Notes: a model not told the origin generated them from the letters alone. A stretch of 64,000 nt of DNA from Paraburkholderia tagetis (GCF_022213065.1 NZ_JAKLJA010000008.1:124001-188000); one strand, 5' to 3'; numbered from the stretch's first letter, positions 16,274 through 25,704 are shown. Made by a program: numbers and translations.

Positions 16274-18277
16274 TTAAGCCTCCACAGCTTCCATCTTGCG
16301 CTCGACGGCAACCGCCGCGCGATGGCGCTTCTCTTCGATCTCGCGAACCTTCGCGGCCGGAATGTAGTAGCCGTCGTCGTCGCTGAAGCTATGGGCCGCG
16401 ACGATGACAACGATGGCGATGAAAGCGAGCACGCCAAGCCACGTGATGTGCCAGACGCCCGCGAAGCCCAGCAGCAGACTACACACGCCGACGAAGAAGC
16501 CCGCCGACGTATTCGACGGCATGTGAATGTCGCTGTACTTCGCGGCGAGGCCCATGCCACGGCCCGTTTCCTTCATATGGGCGAAGGCGTCGATGTCCTG
16601 CACCTGCGGAATGAGCGCGAAGTTATAGGCCGCCGGCGGCGACGAGGTCGCCCATTCGAGGGTGCGGCCGTCCCACGGATCGCCCGTGACATCCTGGCAT
16701 TCCGCCTTGTTGCGGTTCACAAACGCCATCACCCACAGCACCACCTGGAGCACGATGCCGAGTGCGATGATCGCCACGCCAATGGCCGCCACGATGAAAA
16801 ACGGATGCCATGCGGGGTTGTCGTAGTGATTCAGGCGGCGCGTCGCACCCATGAAGCCGAGCACGTACAGCGGCACGAACGCCACGTAGAAACCCACGAA
16901 CCAGCACCAGAACGACGCCTTGCCCAGCTTCTCGTTGGGCTTGAGGCCGAACACCTTCGGGAACCAGTAATGCAGGGCCGCGAGGTAGCCGAACACCACG
17001 CCGCCGATAATGGCGTTATGGAAGTGCGCAATGAGGAAGAGCGAGTTGTGCAGCACGAAGTCCGCGCCCGGAATGGCCATCATCACGCCGGTCATGCCGC
17101 CGATCGAGAACGTGACCATGAAGCCGATGGTCCAGAGCACCGGCGCGGTGAACTGGACGCGCCCGCGGTACATCGTGAACAGCCAGTTGAAGATCTTCAC
17201 GCCCGTGGGAATCGCGATGACCATGGTCATGATGCCGAAAAACGCGTTGACGTCGGCGCCCGAGCCCATCGTGAAGAAGTGGTGCAGCCAGACGAGAAAC
17301 GCCAGCACCATGATGGCGCACGACGCATAGACCATCGTCTTGTAGCCGAACAGCGGCTTCTTGCAGAACGTGGCCATGATTTCCGAATAGATGCCGAACG
17401 CAGGCAGCACGAGGATGTACACCTCGGGATGGCCCCACGCCCAGATCAGGTTCAGATACAGCATCATGTTGCCGCCACCGTCGTTCGTGAAGAAGTGCAT
17501 GCCGAGGTAGCGGTCGAAGCCGAGCAGCGCAACGGCGATCGTGAGGATCGGGAACGTGGCCATGATGAGCACGTTCGAGCACAGCGCCGTCCATGTGAAC
17601 ACCGGCATTTTCATGAGGCTCATGCCCGGCGCGCGCATCTTGATGATGGTCACGAAGAAGTTAATGCCGGTTATGAGTGTGCCCACGCCCGAAAGCTGAA
17701 CTGCCCAGATGTAATAGTCGACCCCGACGCCTGGACTGAATTGCAGTTCGGACAGCGGCGGATACGCGAGCCAGCCGGTTTGCGCGAACTCGCCGATTAC
17801 GAGCGAGAGGTTAATGAGGATCATGGCGATGGCCGTCATCCAGAACGAGAGCGAGTTCAGGAACGGGAACGCCACGTCGCGCGCACCGATCTGCAATGGC
17901 ACGATGAGGTTGAACAGGCCGACCATGAGCGCCATCGCCATGAAGAAGATCATGATGACGCCGTGCGCCGAGAAGATCTGGTCATAGTGGTGCGGCGGCA
18001 GATAGCCTGGCGCGTCGAACGCGAGGGCCTGCTGGAGACGCATCATGACGGCGTCGATAAAGCCGCGCACGAGCATGAGCACGGCCACGATCATGTACAT
18101 GACGCCAATGCGCTTGTGGTCCACGCTCGTGATCCACTCGCTCCAGATGTACTTCCACTTGCCGGTCACGGTGACAAGACCCAGCACGCTGATCACGATC
18201 AGCGCCATGAATGCCGCGGCGCCCATGATGATCGGCTGATCGAACGGAATTGCCTCTAATGTAAGTTTGCCGAACAT
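16274..18277 (-). CDS. cyoB: Cytochrome bo3 ubiquinol oxidase subunit I CyoB
   Basis: CyoB is the catalytic subunit of the bo3 oxidase, binding haem b, haem o3 and CuB; it oxidises ubiquinol, reduces O2 to water and pumps protons. The 667-residue length matches E. coli (663). CuB ligands are visible in [15 protein letters not shown] (His plus the cross-linked Tyr) and HHFFTMG, and haem ligands in HFHNAIIGG. An in-frame ATG 24 bp upstream would overlap cyoA, so I chose [15 protein letters not shown] at 18277, which has AAGGGG before it. Confidence 0.97.
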   Translation of the reverse strand: MFGKLTLEAIPFDQPIIMGAAAFMALIVISVLGLVTVTGKWKYIWSEWITSVDHKRIGVMYMIVAVLMLVRGFIDAVMMRLQQALAFDAPGYLPPHHYDQIFSAHGVIMIFFMAMALMVGLFNLIVPLQIGARDVAFPFLNSLSFWMTAIAMILINLSLVIGEFAQTGWLAYPPLSELQFSPGVGVDYYIWAVQLSGVGTLITGINFFVTIIKMRAPGMSLMKMPVFTWTALCSNVLIMATFPILTIAVALLGFDRYLGMHFFTNDGGGNMMLYLNLIWAWGHPEVYILVLPAFGIYSEIMATFCKKPLFGYKTMVYASCAIMVLAFLVWLHHFFTMGSGADVNAFFGIMTMVIAIPTGVKIFNWLFTMYRGRVQFTAPVLWTIGFMVTFSIGGMTGVMMAIPGADFVLHNSLFLIAHFHNAIIGGVVFGYLAALHYWFPKVFGLKPNEKLGKASFWCWFVGFYVAFVPLYVLGFMGATRRLNHYDNPAWHPFFIVAAIGVAIIALGIVLQVVLWVMAFVNRNKAECQDVTGDPWDGRTLEWATSSPPAAYNFALIPQVQDIDAFAHMKETGRGMGLAAKYSDIHMPSNTSAGFFVGVCSLLLGFAGVWHITWLGVLAFIAIVVIVAAHSFSDDDGYYIPAAKVREIEEKRHRAAVAVERKMEAVEA

Positions 18278-18282
18278 GCCGC

Positions 18283-19173
18283 TTACCCCTTGGTCACGCA
18301 CGACGGGTCGGTGAAATCCGTGACGTGGCCGTTGTTGTACTTCCCGATGATGTTGTTGAAGAGCTTCGAATCGACCGTCGAGAAGTACTCGACCGGCGCC
18401 TTTTCGCTCGGCTCGGAGACCTTCGCGTACTGGTCCATCGAAAGCGACGTTTGGGACGCCTTCACCTTCTGGACCCAGGCGTCGAAATCCTGCTGGCTCG
18501 TGGCGAGTGTGCGGAACTTCATGTCCGAGAAGCCTTTACCGCTGTAATTGGCCGAGATGCCCGCGTAGTCGCCGGCATGGTCGGCGATCAGGTGCAGGCG
18601 CGTCTGCATGCCCGCCATGGCGTAGACCTGGGTGCCCAGTTGCGGGATGAAGAACGAGTTCATTACCGAATCCGACGTAATGCGGAAATTGACCGGCGTG
18701 CCCACCGGCACAGCCAGCTGGTTCACCGTGGCAATGCCGAGGTCGGGGTAGATGAAGAGCCACTTCCAGTCGAGCGCGACCACCTCGACATTGATGGGCT
18801 TGACGTTCGATTCGAGCGGTTTGTAGGGATCGAGCTCGTGAGAGGTCTTCCAGGTGAGGATGGCGAGAAAGAGGATGATGACGATCGGAATGGTCCAGGT
18901 CACCGCTTCGATCGCCGTGGAGTGCGCCCATTTGGGCGCATAGGTGGCGTTGCGGTTGGACGCGCGATAGCGCCAGGCGAAATAGAGCGTGAGCAGGATC
19001 ACCGGTACCACCACGAGCAGCATGGCCCACGTGGCTGTGGCGATGAGGTGCTTTTCGGCCACGCCGACGCTGCCTTTGGGATCGAGCACGGTCAGTTCGC
19101 TGCACCCCGCGAGGGAGGCTAGCAGCCCGCTGCCGAGGGGGATTAACCACCTTTTGAAGGCTTTTCTCTTCAT
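18283..19173 (-). CDS. cyoA: Cytochrome bo3 ubiquinol oxidase subunit II CyoA
   Basis: CyoA is the lipoprotein subunit II of the bo3 oxidase. The 296-residue sequence starts with a lipoprotein signal ending in LAGC (Cys24), then two membrane helices (about 45-65 and 88-108) and a periplasmic cupredoxin domain ([22 protein letters not shown]). The CuA ligand set of cytochrome c oxidases is absent, as expected for a quinol oxidase. It is the first gene of cyoABCD; the cyoB start follows five bases after the stop. Confidence 0.95.
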   Translation of the reverse strand: MKRKAFKRWLIPLGSGLLASLAGCSELTVLDPKGSVGVAEKHLIATATWAMLLVVVPVILLTLYFAWRYRASNRNATYAPKWAHSTAIEAVTWTIPIVIILFLAILTWKTSHELDPYKPLESNVKPINVEVVALDWKWLFIYPDLGIATVNQLAVPVGTPVNFRITSDSVMNSFFIPQLGTQVYAMAGMQTRLHLIADHAGDYAGISANYSGKGFSDMKFRTLATSQQDFDAWVQKVKASQTSLSMDQYAKVSEPSEKAPVEYFSTVDSKLFNNIIGKYNNGHVTDFTDPSCVTKG

Positions 19174-19782
19174 GTTTGCCTGTTTTTCCGTTTAACCACC
19201 TGAACGCTTCTATGCATTTACATCGCAAAAAGCGATGCAAAATACACCCCTAACGTGTTTGGCGAAATTCTACGGAAATGCGTTATCCAAAAATTTGATC
19301 TCAGCCAAGGTTTAGGCCCGTGACAAATCTCGCTTGGGCAAGCGCGACAGAAAGACGCATTTAACTTTCAGCTTCCTTCCACAGGGGCACACAGCCCCGC
19401 ATAGCGGACTGCCAGCGCGCGCAAGACTACTGAAAATCTAAAAACACGGAGGATGATGGGGCATCATTGGAGGGTTAAAGCAGCGAGCCCGCCATTAGGT
19501 CTGACATTATTATTCGACTGGCTCAATGGAAGATAATTTGATAATGGGAGACAAATCTAATTCGCCGCGTTTATATCTTTTCTCGCATTACGTCAATTCC
19601 AATACAAACCCTCGGAATTATGGAAAATCAAATATCAATGCAATAAAGTCCGCCAGAACCGCGATTTTTCCGTCTCGACCGGCGCCGCCCGCCGCGCGCC
19701 GGTTGGCGAATCCATGCGCTTGCGCTATCGTCATGGGTTCCTTACGCGCCGCCTCCAGCCCTTGATCCGACGCCACGACGCC
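19174..19782. other. 609-bp divergent promoter region, cyoA / IclR gene
   Basis: No gene is supported. The cyoA side holds a hairpin CATCGC-AAAAA-GCGATG (19221-19237), which could be an operator or leader structure. The region about 19500-19660 is AT-rich and may hold the promoter of the IclR gene. I looked for FNR/ANR TTGAT-N4-ATCAA boxes and saw none. Confidence 0.55.
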
Positions 19783-20607
19783 ATGAATCCCCCCAGCCGC
19801 GCTACGCCCGCCCCTTCCGACGAGCAACCGGAGATCCCCGAAAAGCCAGGCGACTCCTACGTGCAGTCGTTCGCGCGCGGGCTTTCCGTGATCCGCGCGT
19901 TCAATGCCGAGCACCCCGAGCAGACGCTCACGGACGTCGCCGCGGCCACCGGCCTCACGCGCGCCGGCGCGCGCCGCATCCTGCTCACGCTGCAAACCCT
20001 CGGCTATGTGGAGGCCGAAGGGCGCCTGTTCCGGCTCACGCCCAGGATCCTCGACCTCGGCTTTGCGTATCTCACCTCGATGCCGTTCTGGAATCTGGCC
20101 GAGCCTGTCATGGAAGAGCTCTCGGGTCAGGTGCACGAAAGCTGCTCGGCCGCCGTGCTCGACCGCACCGAGATCGTCTATGTGCTGCGCGTGCCCACGC
20201 ACAAGATCATGACGATCAACCTCTCGATCGGCAGCCGGCTGCCCGCCTACTGCACGTCCATGGGCCGCGTGCTGCTCGCGGCGCTCGACGAGCCGGCGCT
20301 CGACGCCACGCTCGGCGCCACGCCGCTCTACGCTCACACGCCGCGCACGGTCACCGACAAGGACGAGATCAAGAAGATCGTCGCGCAGGTGCGCCAGCAA
20401 GGCTGGGCCATCGTCGACCAGGAACTCGAAGGCGGGCTCATCTCGATCTCCGCGCCCATCCGCAACCGCCAGGGCCGCGTGATCGCCGCCATGAACATCA
20501 GCGGCAACGCCCAGCGCACCTCGGCGAAGCAGATGGTCAAGACCTTCCTCGAACCGCTCCAGCAGGCCGCCCAGCGCGTCTCGGAGATGGTGGCGCTGCG
20601 CACCTGA
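19783..20607 (+). CDS. pcaR: IclR-family regulator, PcaR/PobR type
   Basis: The 274-residue protein has an IclR winged helix (about 20-80: QSFARGLSVIRAFNAEHPEQTLTDVAAATGLTRAGARRILLTL) and an effector domain (about 95-270) ending ISAPIRNRQGRVIAAMNISG. The phrase YVQSFARGLSVIRAF is characteristic of the PcaR/PobR/CatR subgroup that controls protocatechuate and beta-ketoadipate genes. pcaF with PcaR-like boxes lies 5 kb away beyond the cyo operon, supporting the name. The start at 19783 lacks a strong ribosome-binding site, and an ATG at 19714 is possible. Confidence 0.8.
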   Translation: MNPPSRATPAPSDEQPEIPEKPGDSYVQSFARGLSVIRAFNAEHPEQTLTDVAAATGLTRAGARRILLTLQTLGYVEAEGRLFRLTPRILDLGFAYLTSMPFWNLAEPVMEELSGQVHESCSAAVLDRTEIVYVLRVPTHKIMTINLSIGSRLPAYCTSMGRVLLAALDEPALDATLGATPLYAHTPRTVTDKDEIKKIVAQVRQQGWAIVDQELEGGLISISAPIRNRQGRVIAAMNISGNAQRTSAKQMVKTFLEPLQQAAQRVSEMVALRT

Positions 20608-20681
20608 TCGGGTCGATCCGCGCTATCCGCCCCGGCGCCCCCTTCATGAAGCCAGCGTGAAGCCAGCGAACGGCGCGGCGC

Positions 20682-21233
20682 TCAGCCCGCCGCCACCCGC
20701 TGCACCGCCTCGACGAACGCCACACCGGCCTCTTCCAGCCGTCCCGAGTTGTCGATGTGCGTGAGCGACGTGCCCGCGGGCAGTTCGAACGGCGCGCGCC
20801 GTGCAAGGCGCGCGGCGACCTGCTCCGGCGTCTCCCGTGCGCGCGAGGCAAGCCGCGCGGCCAGCACGTGCTGCGCGGCGTTCACATGCACGAGCGTCAT
20901 GCGCGGATAGCGCGCCAGCGCCTCGCTCAGGTAGGCGCGCGAGCCGTTCAGCACCACGGTGCAACCCAGCGCAAGCCATTGGTCGATCTCCACGCCGACG
21001 CCATACCGCAGCGCGTGGCTGCGCCATTGCAGCGCGAAGAGGCCATGGCGCGAACGCGCCTCGAACTCTGTGTTGGTGAGCGCGATGTGGTTCTCGCCGC
21101 CACCCGCTTCGCGCGTGATGTAGCGGTGCGCGAACAGCACCCCGTCGGCCGCGAGCCGCGCGCGGGCAAAGCCGAGCAGCGAGTCCTTGCCCGCGCCCGA
21201 GGGCCCCATCACGTAGATCAGGCGGGACGTCAT
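20682..21233 (-). CDS. phnN: Ribose 1,5-bisphosphate phosphokinase PhnN
   Basis: PhnN phosphorylates ribose 1,5-bisphosphate to PRPP, the last step of the C-P lyase phosphonate pathway. The 183-residue protein has the Walker A motif GPSGAGKDS near the N-terminus and the PhnN-typical HRYITREAGGGENHIALT and RSHALRYGVGVEID. The start at 21233 overlaps the DUF1045 stop (ATGA). It is the last gene of phnF-DUF1045-phnN. With the C-P lyase core missing here, PhnN may lack its usual substrate supply. Confidence 0.9.
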   Translation of the reverse strand: MTSRLIYVMGPSGAGKDSLLGFARARLAADGVLFAHRYITREAGGGENHIALTNTEFEARSRHGLFALQWRSHALRYGVGVEIDQWLALGCTVVLNGSRAYLSEALARYPRMTLVHVNAAQHVLAARLASRARETPEQVAARLARRAPFELPAGTSLTHIDNSGRLEEAGVAFVEAVQRVAAG

Positions 21234-21982
21234 GCGCGTCCCCGCGCCTGCAAGTTCGCGGGTCGGCTCACGGGAAAATCCACGCGCCGCCACAGCGCGA
21301 ACGGCTCGCCCGGAAGCGGCTCGACGTAAAGCGCGACGCCTTCAACCGGCAGCGCTCCCGCGTCGCGCATCTGCGCATTCCAGGCGAACGCGAGCGCGGC
21401 GCGCACCGCGTCGTCGTCGAGCGAATCGGAGAGCGTCATGTGGAAGCGGAATTCGTCGAACACATACGGGTAGCCCCATTCTTCGACATAGGCACGCTGG
21501 CGCGGCGTGAGCGGTCCGTCGAGGCGCTTCGCGAGTTCGTCGGCCGTTTGCGCGGCGCGCAGGTGGCCGAGCGTGCGCAGGGCGTCGGCGGCGAGCTCGC
21601 GCAGCGCCCGCGCGCCGCTTTCATCGGCGGCCCGCAGCGCAACGAAGCGCGCGAGCATGGCCGCCTCCACCGCGACTTCGAAGCGCGCGCGCCCCTCGGC
21701 CCAGGCCTGCGTGGCGGCGAGCAGCGTTTGCGGCGACACGCCCGCGGCGAGCCGAAACGGCGGCACGAGCGTACCGTGCCAGCCATAGCGTCGCGGCGCG
21801 GCAGTGAGCGCGTCGAGCGGCTGCGCGAGCCCGGCGGGCTGCGGCGGCACGCGGGTCTCGCCGCTTTCCGGGTCGCGGCCGAGCCAGGCGCAGCCAGCCC
21901 GCCACCACTGCGAGGCGCGCGGCGGCGCGTAATAGAGCGCAAAGCGCGTCGTCTCGCTCCAGTCTTCGTGCGCCGCGCTCAT
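21230..21982 (-). CDS. DUF1045 phosphonate-locus protein (2H phosphoesterase-like)
   Basis: The 250-residue protein belongs to DUF1045, a family usually found in phn operons and related to 2H phosphoesterases. Two His-x-Thr/Ser-type motifs are visible: WHGTLVPPF (about residue 62) and FHMTLSDSL (about 175), the expected pair for a 2H active site. It may act on cyclic ribose phosphates made by C-P lyase; that is inference from the family. It overlaps phnF upstream and phnN downstream by four bases each. Confidence 0.85.
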   Translation of the reverse strand: MSAAHEDWSETTRFALYYAPPRASQWWRAGCAWLGRDPESGETRVPPQPAGLAQPLDALTAAPRRYGWHGTLVPPFRLAAGVSPQTLLAATQAWAEGRARFEVAVEAAMLARFVALRAADESGARALRELAADALRTLGHLRAAQTADELAKRLDGPLTPRQRAYVEEWGYPYVFDEFRFHMTLSDSLDDDAVRAALAFAWNAQMRDAGALPVEGVALYVEPLPGEPFALWRRVDFPVSRPANLQARGRA

Positions 21983-22734
21983 ACGTCGTGCTCCACCATC
22001 AACTGCACGCGGTCGGCTGCGAAATGCGTAATGCCGTACTTGATCGGCACGCCATCGAGATCGACGTCGACGTTCTCGACCCACAGCACCGGCTGCTGCC
22101 GGTTGATGTTCAGGCGCCGCGCCACTTCGGGCTCGGGCAGCACGCTGCCGATGCGGCTCCACTTGCGCAGATAATCGCTCACGCCGAATTCGGCGAGCGC
22201 CTTCGAGGTGCTGTCCACGCGCTCCATGACCGCGGGCAGATCGGCAAAGCGTGCGGCCGGATACCAGCTGCGCGCGTAGGTGAGCGGCACGCCTTCCGAC
22301 TCGTGCAGCTTCTCCAGCCGGTAGACCAGCGCGCCGGCGCGGATGGCGAGCGCCTTCGCGACGCTCGGGTCGGCCTTCACGCGCGACGACGCGAGCAGCC
22401 TGCCCGCCGCCGAGTGCTGTTGCCGCTTCAGGTTCTCAGTGAAGCGCGTGCGCTTGCCGATGGTGTAATCGATCGCACCGGGCTGCACGAAGGTGCCGCG
22501 CCCCTGCTCCACGCTCACGAGGCCGAGCGCGGCGAGTCCCAGCATGGCGCGACGCACCGTGTGCCGGTTCACGTCGAAGCGCCTCGCCAGTTCGCCTTCG
22601 CTCGGCAGGCGGCCGTCCTCGCCGAAGCCCTTTGCCGCGATCTCGGCCGCGAGGATCTGCTCGATCTGCCGCCACACCGCCACGCCTGCGCCCCGCTCGA
22701 GCATGCTGTGCGGTGCGTCGTCGTTCGATGTCAT
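21979..22734 (-). CDS. phnF: GntR/HutC-family phosphonate regulator PhnF
   Basis: The 251-residue protein has an N-terminal GntR winged helix (about 15-85: LPSEGELARRFDVNRHTVRRAMLGLAALGLV) and a C-terminal UTRA ligand domain (about 105-245). This pairing defines the HutC subfamily, and the location at the head of DUF1045-phnN points to PhnF. A palindrome with the HutC-type core GTCTAGAC lies about 115 bp upstream of its start. It probably represses its own operon and phnM; the same 16-mer upstream of the EamA gene suggests a wider regulon. Confidence 0.88.
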   Translation of the reverse strand: MTSNDDAPHSMLERGAGVAVWRQIEQILAAEIAAKGFGEDGRLPSEGELARRFDVNRHTVRRAMLGLAALGLVSVEQGRGTFVQPGAIDYTIGKRTRFTENLKRQQHSAAGRLLASSRVKADPSVAKALAIRAGALVYRLEKLHESEGVPLTYARSWYPAARFADLPAVMERVDSTSKALAEFGVSDYLRKWSRIGSVLPEPEVARRLNINRQQPVLWVENVDVDLDGVPIKYGITHFAADRVQLMVEHDV

Positions 22735-22845
22735 GGCGCTGTCATTCCTTCCGGGTTCAATATGGACGTAGCTTGCGCATTGTAGTTCGCCAGGCGTGAT
22801 GGAAATATGAAAACATCGCTCGTGCGCACGGCCTCACTGCGATTT

Positions 22846-22867
22846 TAAACGTCTAGACGTTTAGATG
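22846..22867. promoter_or_regulatory. Putative PhnF operator
   Basis: TAAACGTCTAGACGTTTA (22846-22863) is a perfect 18-bp palindrome and continues as GATG, so that TCTAGACGTTTAGATG (22852-22867) exactly equals 7099-7114. The core GTCTAGAC at 22851-22858 fits the HutC-subfamily consensus GT-N-TA-N-AC. Confidence 0.6.
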
Positions 22868-22875
22868 AATAAATA

Positions 22876-23016
22876 CCGTTCGCCTCGCGCGAAATGCCGC
22901 TGCCGTATGGCTGTGGCACGGGCGGCATCGCCACGACCTACGACTATCCTGTGACGGTGAACGGCCGCTATCTCACCTCGCCCTCGCCGATTCCGAAATT
23001 CGACAACCCCAAGTAG
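22876..23016 (+). pseudogene. phnJ: phnJ relic: scar of a deleted C-P lyase core
   Basis: Frame 22876-23013 encodes 46 residues made of two separate pieces of PhnJ. PFASREMPLPYGCGTGGI matches the N-terminal region (E. coli PFGGREMPMPYGWGTGGI). ATTYDYPVTVNGRYL and SPIPKFDNPK match the segment well over 100 residues later (E. coli HIATTYAYPVKVNGRYV and SPIPKFDNPK). They are joined in frame at the Ile, and a TAG replaces the following sequence. The catalytic Cys-rich Fe-S region and the rest of phnJ are absent, as are phnG, H, I, K and L. The piece lies where an intact phn operon would begin between phnF and phnM. The matches rest on my memory of the family sequence. Confidence 0.85.
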
Positions 23017-23263
23017 CCTCCGTTCTGCCGGTATAGGACGAGCCATGACTCCGGATCCATCGATCGCGCGCGCGTTCGCCGAGCGCCCGCGCCGATGCTG
23101 CGCACGCGCAGGCGGCTATCGCTGAACCAGGCTGAAAGTGCCTGAAAGTGCCTTGAAAAGCCGCGGCCTGTCATTTGCGACAGGGCAAACTGGCGTTTGA
23201 ATTCGCGCCTTAATTCGCGCCCTGACCGCACCAGGAATGCGACCCGATTTTCGGAGCCCGACG
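23017..23263. other. Unassigned remainder of the phn deletion scar
   Basis: This 247-bp stretch between the phnJ relic and phnM has no recognisable gene. It may hold further fragments of phnK or phnL that I cannot identify by eye, and must contain the present phnM promoter if phnM is expressed. Confidence 0.4.
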
Positions 23264-24397
23264 ATGTTGATCAAGAACGCGCGCATCGTGACGCGAGACG
23301 AAATTTTCACCGGCACGCTGCGTGTCGAGGACGGCCTGATCCGCGAGCTCTCGCGCGGCGCGACCGCCGCGACCGATGCACAGGACTGGGAGGGCGACTT
23401 CCTGCTGCCAGGGCTCGTCGAGCTGCACACCGACAACCTCGAAAAGCACCTCGCGCCGCGCCCCGGCGTGCACTGGAACACCGATGCCGCATTTGTGATC
23501 CACGACGCGCAGATCGCCGCCGCCGGCATCACGACGGTATTCGACGCGCTCGCCATCGGCACGCGCGCCGCAGTGGGTGCGCGCGGGCGCGAGGTGCAGC
23601 TCGCGAGCGCCGCCGCGCTCTCGCGCTTTTCGGAGCACAAGCTGCTGCGCGCCGACCACTTTCTGCATCTGCGCTGCGAGATCGCGACCGAAGACGTGAT
23701 CGAGCTTTTCGACACGCTGAGCGAGCACCCGCTCCTGCGCCTCGCCTCGGTGATGGACCACACGCCAGGCCAGCGCCAGTGGCACGACCGCACGCAATGG
23801 CGGCGCTTTCAGGAGCGCCACGGCAAATGGACCGACGCGCAGGCCGAAACCACACTCGCCGAGATGGCCACCGAGCAGGAGCGCTACGCCGACGCGCATC
23901 GCCGCGCGATCGTCGAGCGCTGCCGCGCGCGCCATATCCCGCTCGCGAGCCATGACGACACGCTCGTCGAGCACGTCGAACAGGCGGCGCGAGAAGGCAT
24001 CGTCCTCGCCGAATTCCCGACGACGCGCGTGGCCGCCGCGGAGGCGAAAAAGCGCGGTATCGCCACGATCATGGGCGCGCCGAACGTGGTGCGCGGCGGC
24101 TCGCATTCGGGCAACGTCTCGGCGCTCGAACTGGCGCAGGCCGGCCTGCTCGATATCCTGTCGTCGGACTATGTCCCGTCGAGCCTGCTCACCGCCGCAT
24201 TCGATCTCGTGACCGGAGCCGACTGGACGCTGCCGCGCGCGCTCGCCGCGGTCTCGTGTGAACCGGCGCACAAGGCGGGCCTCACGGACCGCGGCGCGAT
24301 CGAGCCGGGCCTGCGCGCCGACTTCGTGCGCGTGACGATGCTCGACACGCTGCCGGTGCCGCGCGCGACTTACCGCGCGGGCACGCGCGTGGTCTGA
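23264..24397 (+). CDS. phnM: PhnM, ribophosphonate triphosphate hydrolase
   Basis: PhnM removes pyrophosphate from ribose-1-phosphonate 5-triphosphate to form the C-P lyase substrate. The 377-residue amidohydrolase-fold protein has the metal-binding ELHTDNLEKHL, further ligands in SVMDHTPGQRQ and IPLASHDDTLVEHV, and the terminal DYVPSSLL and RADFVRV regions typical of PhnM. The ATG at 23264 follows CGGAG; an earlier in-frame ATG has no ribosome-binding site. Normally phnM is the last gene after phnGHIJKL, but here only a phnJ scar precedes it, so its present function is doubtful unless C-P lyase genes exist elsewhere. Confidence 0.93.
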   Translation: MLIKNARIVTRDEIFTGTLRVEDGLIRELSRGATAATDAQDWEGDFLLPGLVELHTDNLEKHLAPRPGVHWNTDAAFVIHDAQIAAAGITTVFDALAIGTRAAVGARGREVQLASAAALSRFSEHKLLRADHFLHLRCEIATEDVIELFDTLSEHPLLRLASVMDHTPGQRQWHDRTQWRRFQERHGKWTDAQAETTLAEMATEQERYADAHRRAIVERCRARHIPLASHDDTLVEHVEQAAREGIVLAEFPTTRVAAAEAKKRGIATIMGAPNVVRGGSHSGNVSALELAQAGLLDILSSDYVPSSLLTAAFDLVTGADWTLPRALAAVSCEPAHKAGLTDRGAIEPGLRADFVRVTMLDTLPVPRATYRAGTRVV

Positions 24398-24838
24398 GCG
24401 AAGCGCAGAGCGCGCTTTTTGCTGCATCTGCACACGCCGGCAGCCTGGCTGACACCGAAACCCAACGACACGCCGTCGTTTCGTTTTCGACTCCCCAACA
24501 TGCGTGCAGCGCATTCTTCAGACTGTTGCGGCGAAGCATCGCAATCGCGCTCCCGGGCGCCGCGCACAGCCACTGCCTTGAACCCCCGCAAGCCTTGTCC
24601 CACAAGGCTTTGCGCCCTCGCTTCGCCAGTGCGCGAACGTTCGTTAAGCGCATTGAATCCCGCCATCCGGTATTACACTAGCGACGCGGCAATTTTGACC
24701 CTGGTAAGCTTTGCGCCGCCGCTCGCTTCCAAGCCAGCGAGCTCAACCAAAGTTCCAGCGCGAGCCGCGCCGGAGCAATGCACGGCGGCGGCACGACCGC
24801 ACGCTGCGCGTCCTGAACCATACCGAGGAGTACACATA
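24398..24838. other. 441-bp leader region before the amino-acid-binding protein
   Basis: No gene is supported, although the downstream frame stays open upstream by chance. Two inverted repeats are visible: AAGCCTTGT-CCC-ACAAGGCTT (24590-24610) and GCTCGCT-N8-AGCGAGC (24721-24742). They could be operators or leader structures for the downstream transporter gene. Confidence 0.5.
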
Positions 24839-25606
24839 GTGAAAAAACTGCTTGCCACCCTGTCGGTCGCCCTGCTCGCGGTCTCGGCTAGCGTCGCCCA
24901 CGCGAAGGACTGGACCACCGTGCGCTTCGGCGTCGACGCGAGCTACGCGCCGTTCGAATCCAAGGCACCCGATGGCAAGCTCGTCGGCTTCGACATCGAC
25001 CTCGGCAACGAGATCTGCAAGCGCCTGAACGCGAAGTGCGTGTGGGTCGAGCAGGACTTCGACGGCATGATCCCGGGCCTGAAGGCGAAGAAGTTCGACG
25101 GCGTGCTCTCGTCGATGACGATCACCCCGCAGCGCTCCGAGCAGATCGCCTTCTCGGCGAAGCTGTTCAACACGCCCACGCGCCTCGTCGCCAAGAAGGG
25201 CACCGCGCTCCAGCCGACGGCCGACGCGCTCAAGGGCAAGTCGGTGGGCGTCGAGCAAGGCACGATCCAGGAAACCTATGCGAAGGAAAACTGGGCGCCG
25301 AAGGGCGTGAACGTGGTGCCTTACCAGAACCAGGACCAGGTCTACGCCGACCTGCTCTCGGGCCGCCTGGACGCCGCGCTGCAAGATGAAGTGCAAGCCG
25401 ACCTCGGCTTCCTGAAGACGCCGCGCGGCGCGGGCTTCCAGTTCGCGGGCAAGGAAATCCCGACGGGTGCCGCCGCCATCGGCCTGCGCAAGGAAGACGC
25501 CGACCTGAAGACGAAGATCGACAAGGCCATCGCCGACATGATCAAGGACGGCACGTACAAGAAGATCGAGTCGAAGTACTTCGACTTCGACGTGTACGGC
25601 GGCTAA
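24839..25606 (+). CDS. ABC transporter periplasmic amino-acid-binding protein (ArgT/HisJ type)
   Basis: The 255-residue protein starts with a signal peptide (KKLLATLSVALLAVSASVAHA) and continues as a type II periplasmic binding protein of the lysine/arginine/ornithine/histidine group (RFGVDASYAPFESKAPDGKLVGFDIDLG; MTITPQRSEQIAFS). The start is a GTG at 24839 after CCGAGGAG; the frame remains open for 140 codons upstream but the signal peptide fixes the start. It probably captures basic amino acids for uptake. No permease or ATPase gene follows, and a strong terminator comes next, so it must work with components encoded elsewhere. Confidence 0.9.
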   Translation: MKKLLATLSVALLAVSASVAHAKDWTTVRFGVDASYAPFESKAPDGKLVGFDIDLGNEICKRLNAKCVWVEQDFDGMIPGLKAKKFDGVLSSMTITPQRSEQIAFSAKLFNTPTRLVAKKGTALQPTADALKGKSVGVEQGTIQETYAKENWAPKGVNVVPYQNQDQVYADLLSGRLDAALQDEVQADLGFLKTPRGAGFQFAGKEIPTGAAAIGLRKEDADLKTKIDKAIADMIKDGTYKKIESKYFDFDVYGG

Positions 25607-25670
25607 GCACCGCAAGCACGGCCTGAAAGCCGGCGCCGCGTGAAAGCGCGGTCCGGCTCGACGACGGAAG

Positions 25671-25704
25671 AAAGCCCGGCCTTTGCGCCGGGCTTTTTGT
25701 TTTT
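25671..25704 (+). terminator. Intrinsic terminator after the binding-protein gene
   Basis: AAAGCCCGGC and GCCGGGCTTT form a 10-bp stem with a six-base loop, followed by TTGTTTTTG. This is a textbook rho-independent terminator 65 bp after the stop. Confidence 0.92.

Noticed and set aside
19526..19765. A 79-codon frame between cyoA and the IclR gene
   Set aside because: No ribosome-binding site, no recognisable domain, and it runs into the region just before the regulator start.
19174..19782. FNR/ANR site upstream of cyoA
   Set aside because: No TTGAT-N4-ATCAA-like box could be found by eye.
24419..24838. In-frame N-terminal extension of the amino-acid-binding protein
   Set aside because: The extension would bury the signal peptide; the GTG at 24839 has a good ribosome-binding site.
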